DNA from: Lachnoclostridium sp.
Lineage (GTDB): Bacteria; Bacillota; Clostridia; Lachnospirales; Lachnospiraceae
Direction: 5' to 3'
Assembly (NCBI GenBank): GCA_003445895.1
Contig: DMCD01000150.1
Span: forward strand, 1-32,274
Length of the DNA stretch: 32,274 nucleotides
Position numbers and translations under genes: made by a program. A model generated the notes under the pieces. It saw only the letters and a program-made list of their open reading frames with translations. It had not been told where the DNA came from and ran no database searches. This document shows, in pieces, positions 30,369 through 32,274 of the stretch; positions within the stretch are counted from its first letter, which is position 1, and each line of letters opens with the position of its first letter.

Positions 30369-31325
30369 ATGACAGAGAAAACCGCCCGCCAGCTCGAGAA
30401 CATGAAGGCCCAGACATGGGGAGTAGAGGTAGAGGGAAACAACATTACCCGCCAGAAAGCAGCCAAGGTTGCCGCAGACTTTTTCGGAACCGGCCGCTAC
30501 GAATACACCGCAAGCCGCAACGGTTACATGACCTGGAGCGCCTGGGACGCACAGGGCCGGGAATGGAAATTCCAGCGGGATGTGAGCATCCAGGGACCGG
30601 ACGACGAAAAATGCGAACTGGTCACTCCGATCCTGACCTACGCCGACATGGGGACCTTCCAGGAACTCCTCCGGCAGCTGCGCCATGCCGGGATGAAGAG
30701 CAGCCCCTCCAGAGGCTGCGGGGTCCACATTCACATTGGCCTGAAGGGCCTGGACGGCAGAGACCACAACGCCAAGACACTTCGCAACCTGGTGAATATC
30801 ATGGCCGCACATGAGACGCAGATCGGCCGGGCGATCCGGATCGACGAAGGCCGCACCGGACACTACTGCAAGGTGGTCAATCCCGATTTCCTGGCCAGGG
30901 TCAACCGCCAGAAGCCCCAGACCATGGAGCGCCTCGCAGATTGCTGGTACGAAGGAAACCATGCGAACTACGGTCGCAGCCAGCATTACAACGACAGCCG
31001 GTACCACATGCTGAACCTCCACGCGAGCTTCACAAAAGGGACCATCGAATTCCGCCTCTTCCAGTTCTCCGACCCGCACGACGGCAAACGCGGCGGCATC
31101 CATGCAGGCGAGATGAAAGCCTACATTCAGCTTTGCCTGGCGATGAGCGAACTGGCCAAGGAGATCGCCTACGCCAGCCCCAAGCCCCAGCAGACGGAAA
31201 ACGAAAAATACGCCTTCCGGTGCTGGATGCTCCGGCTCGGCTTCATCGGCGAGGAATTCGAAACCGCCCGCGAGATCCTCCTTCGCAACATGGACGGGAA
31301 TGCAGCCTGGAGACAGGCCTGCTGA
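30369..31325 (+). CDS. Amidoligase family protein (glutamine synthetase/GCS-like fold)
   Basis: 318 residues, AAAGGAGA before the ATG. WGVEVEG (17-23), KCELVTP (81-87), RGCGVHIHIG (115-124), YHMLNLHA (212-219) and TIEFRLFQ (225-232) give the pattern of the amidoligase_2 family, ATP-dependent enzymes that join a carboxyl group to an amine, probably on a peptide or protein. Metal and ATP ligands (E20, E22, E82, H120, H122, E227) are all present. The C-terminal 39 residues (277-315) are a separate module shared with the preceding gene. Downstream gamma-glutamylcyclotransferases form a known neighbourhood for this family, suggesting a cycle of adding and removing gamma-glutamyl groups. The substrate is unknown. 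Confidence 0.88.
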   Translation: MTEKTARQLENMKAQTWGVEVEGNNITRQKAAKVAADFFGTGRYEYTASRNGYMTWSAWDAQGREWKFQRDVSIQGPDDEKCELVTPILTYADMGTFQELLRQLRHAGMKSSPSRGCGVHIHIGLKGLDGRDHNAKTLRNLVNIMAAHETQIGRAIRIDEGRTGHYCKVVNPDFLARVNRQKPQTMERLADCWYEGNHANYGRSQHYNDSRYHMLNLHASFTKGTIEFRLFQFSDPHDGKRGGIHAGEMKAYIQLCLAMSELAKEIAYASPKPQQTENEKYAFRCWMLRLGFIGEEFETAREILLRNMDGNAAWRQAC

Positions 31326-31344
31326 ACAAATCCAACACAGACAA

Positions 31345-31372
31345 GCCTTGCCGGGGAGACCCGGCTTAAGGC
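31345..31372 (+). promoter_or_regulatory. Strong GNRA-capped hairpin before the DpnD/PcfM gene
   Basis: GCCTT-GCCGGG (31345-31355), loop GAGA, CCCGGC-TT-AAGGC (31360-31372): eleven pairs with a two-base bulge. No U tract follows; instead AAAGGAGG begins six bases later, so it could control translation of the next gene or protect a processed 5' end. Confidence 0.55.
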
Positions 31373-31393
31373 AGTGAAAGGAGGCGACAGGCC

Positions 31394-31633
31394 ATGAAGA
31401 AACAGTACAAGGTCCTGATCACGGAGACGCTGCAGAAGACCGTGCTTGTGGAAGCGGCATCCGAGCAGGAGGCACACAAGCGGGCTTCCGATGCCTGGAA
31501 GAATGCAGAATACATCCTGGACGCGGAGTCTTTCCAAGGTGTGGAGTTTCATGTAATCGGCGAGGCTGACGGCGATTCGGGTGACAAGGACTTAAGCCGC
31601 ATTGAGAGTAAAGGTGGTGGCGGTGATGAATGA
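31394..31633 (+). CDS. DpnD/PcfM family protein
   Basis: 79 residues; ATG nine bases after AAAGGAGG. KYKVLITETLQ-type start (here QYKVLITETLQKTVLVEA), then EQEAHKRASDAWKNAEYILD and GVEFHVIG, is the DpnD/PcfM pattern, a small two-strand, one-helix fold found on plasmids, conjugative elements and phages. The extra tail (DGDSGDKDLSRIESKGG) is Gly/Asp-rich and likely flexible. The biochemical role is not known. Overlaps the first cyclotransferase gene by eight bases. Confidence 0.85.
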   Translation: MKKQYKVLITETLQKTVLVEAASEQEAHKRASDAWKNAEYILDAESFQGVEFHVIGEADGDSGDKDLSRIESKGGGGDE

Positions 31634-32183
31634 CTTCTGGAAAGGGCTCAAGCTGGTGCGGCCGGAGGACAGCGAGGTTTACTGCGCTGCTTACGGCAGC
31701 AACCTGGACGAGGCCAGAATGAAGAAGCGCTGCCCCAGCGCTGAGGTCTTCGGCACTTCGGTCATTGGCGGATACCGACTGCTGTTCAAGCAGAGCATGA
31801 CAGGTGCCTACGCGACCATCGAGCAGGACGCCAACTGCTGTGTGCCGGTGGTGATCTACCGGATTACGGCAGAAGATGAGCTGAAGCTGGATCGCTTTGA
31901 AGGTTACCCCAAGTATTACTACAAGCGGGATTTCCTGCTTCCTGTGTGGGGCCTAAACGGCAGGAAGAAAAAGCTCCGACGAAACTGCATCGCCTACATC
32001 CTGCACGAATACCGGATGCTGGGTGAGCCGAGCGAGGAATACTTCGATCTCTTAGATCGCGGGTACGAACGATGGAGCTTTGAAAAGGATGTTCTTGTGA
32101 AAGCGCTGGAGGATAGCATCGGCAGAGAAGCGGCAGACCTTTGGCTGGCAGAATTTTACGGTGAGGAGGATGAACATGAGTAA
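31626..32183 (+). CDS. Gamma-glutamylcyclotransferase-like protein, first of two
   Basis: 185 residues from ATG 31626, which overlaps the DpnD stop. Residues 23-27 are the substrate loop YGSNL; the following segment DEARMKKRCPSAEVFG, then GGYRLLFKQ and YPKYYYKRDFL, fit the AIG2/GGCT fold. These enzymes remove a gamma-glutamyl group as 5-oxoproline. The C-terminal extension (about 125-185, with EEYFDLLDRGYERWSF) is longer than in minimal GGCT proteins. The protein probably reverses or edits the amidoligase product. It is followed directly by a second copy with eight bases of overlap. Confidence 0.85.
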   Translation: MNDFWKGLKLVRPEDSEVYCAAYGSNLDEARMKKRCPSAEVFGTSVIGGYRLLFKQSMTGAYATIEQDANCCVPVVIYRITAEDELKLDRFEGYPKYYYKRDFLLPVWGLNGRKKKLRRNCIAYILHEYRMLGEPSEEYFDLLDRGYERWSFEKDVLVKALEDSIGREAADLWLAEFYGEEDEHE

Positions 32184-32274
32184 AAAGTACATTGCCTACG
32201 GGTCGAACCTGTCTGTGGAACAGATGGCGTTTCGGTGTCCGGAGGCGAAGATCATCGGCATGGCGGCCATTCAG
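32176..32274 (+). CDS. Second gamma-glutamylcyclotransferase-like gene, partial
   Basis: Only the first 33 residues are in the window. MSKKYIAYGSNLSVEQM has the YGSNL loop at 8-12, followed by RCPEAKIIGMAAI, closely resembling the first gene (YGSNLDEARMKKRCPSAEVFG). The start overlaps the previous stop by eight bases (ATGAGTAA). Two tandem copies may act on different gamma-glutamyl substrates. Confidence 0.8.
   Translation, partial: MSKKYIAYGSNLSVEQMAFRCPEAKIIGMAAIQ

Noticed and set aside
30270..31103. Minus-strand frame of 277 residues opposite the amidoligase
   Set aside because: The amidoligase motifs on the plus strand are clear; the antisense frame is GC-driven.
1..32274. CRISPR array, tRNA or rRNA genes, integrase and attachment sites
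   Set aside because: No regularly spaced repeats, tRNA cloverleaf, rRNA-like sequence or recombinase motifs were seen on reading both strands; att sites cannot be called without both ends of the element.

Overview
The window reads as Clostridia DNA (a gut Lachnospiraceae- or Oscillospiraceae-type host), judged from strong AGGAGG ribosome sites, moderately GC-rich coding sequence, and gene families typical of Clostridia prophages (DUF2800, DUF2815, ArpU-type, DpnD/PcfM, VapE). An oxygen-sensitive nrdD/nrdG ribonucleotide reductase pair points to an anaerobic host. No integrase, terminase or structural gene is in the window, so only an accessory flank and the early/replication/metabolism arm of a phage or prophage are visible. 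All family names come from reading translated motifs; no database search was run.

Left flank (1-3815): an IS1634-type transposase cut by the window edge, a helix-turn-helix protein surrounded by three copies of a 14-bp repeat, and a metallophosphoesterase whose best start is an ACG codon. Next to it lie a terminator pointing the wrong way for any visible gene and a CtsR-box-like heptamer pair.

Minus-strand operon (8360 down to 3816): five tightly packed genes. Three encode proteins I do not recognise, one encodes an excisionase-type HTH protein, and the last encodes a large AAA_13/ABC-type ATPase. The ATPase has a zinc-hook-like CPYC motif and an R-x-x-x-E...H arrangement as in the anticodon nucleases RloC and PrrC. 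This is the best candidate for an undescribed defence system. A cluster of 9-bp repeats lies just upstream of its first gene.

Plus-strand phage arm (8599 to the end): a sigma-like activator, two DUF3846 paralogues, a DUF2800 nuclease-like protein, a DUF2815 ssDNA-binding protein, family A DNA polymerase, BRO/KilAC antirepressor, DUF4406 protein, VapE-type primase-helicase, VRR-NUC nuclease, SNF2 helicase, ArpU-type regulator, MazF/PemK protein, a 48-residue membrane protein, S-adenosylmethionine synthetase, HNH nuclease, zinc-ribbon protein, DUF3310 protein, NrdD and NrdG with unknown partners, a ParB-DNA methyltransferase fusion, and finally an amidoligase, DpnD/PcfM protein and two tandem gamma-glutamylcyclotransferases. 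Most genes overlap or nearly touch, so they are probably translated from a few long transcripts.

Two non-coding signals stand out. A structured leader (GGTTGTCA ... AACTGTCCGTGG followed by a variable-sequence hairpin) occurs four times between 9107 and 14503, each time in front of an open reading frame. A dense hairpin block at 22822-22915 follows the HNH gene, where some phages carry their packaging site.
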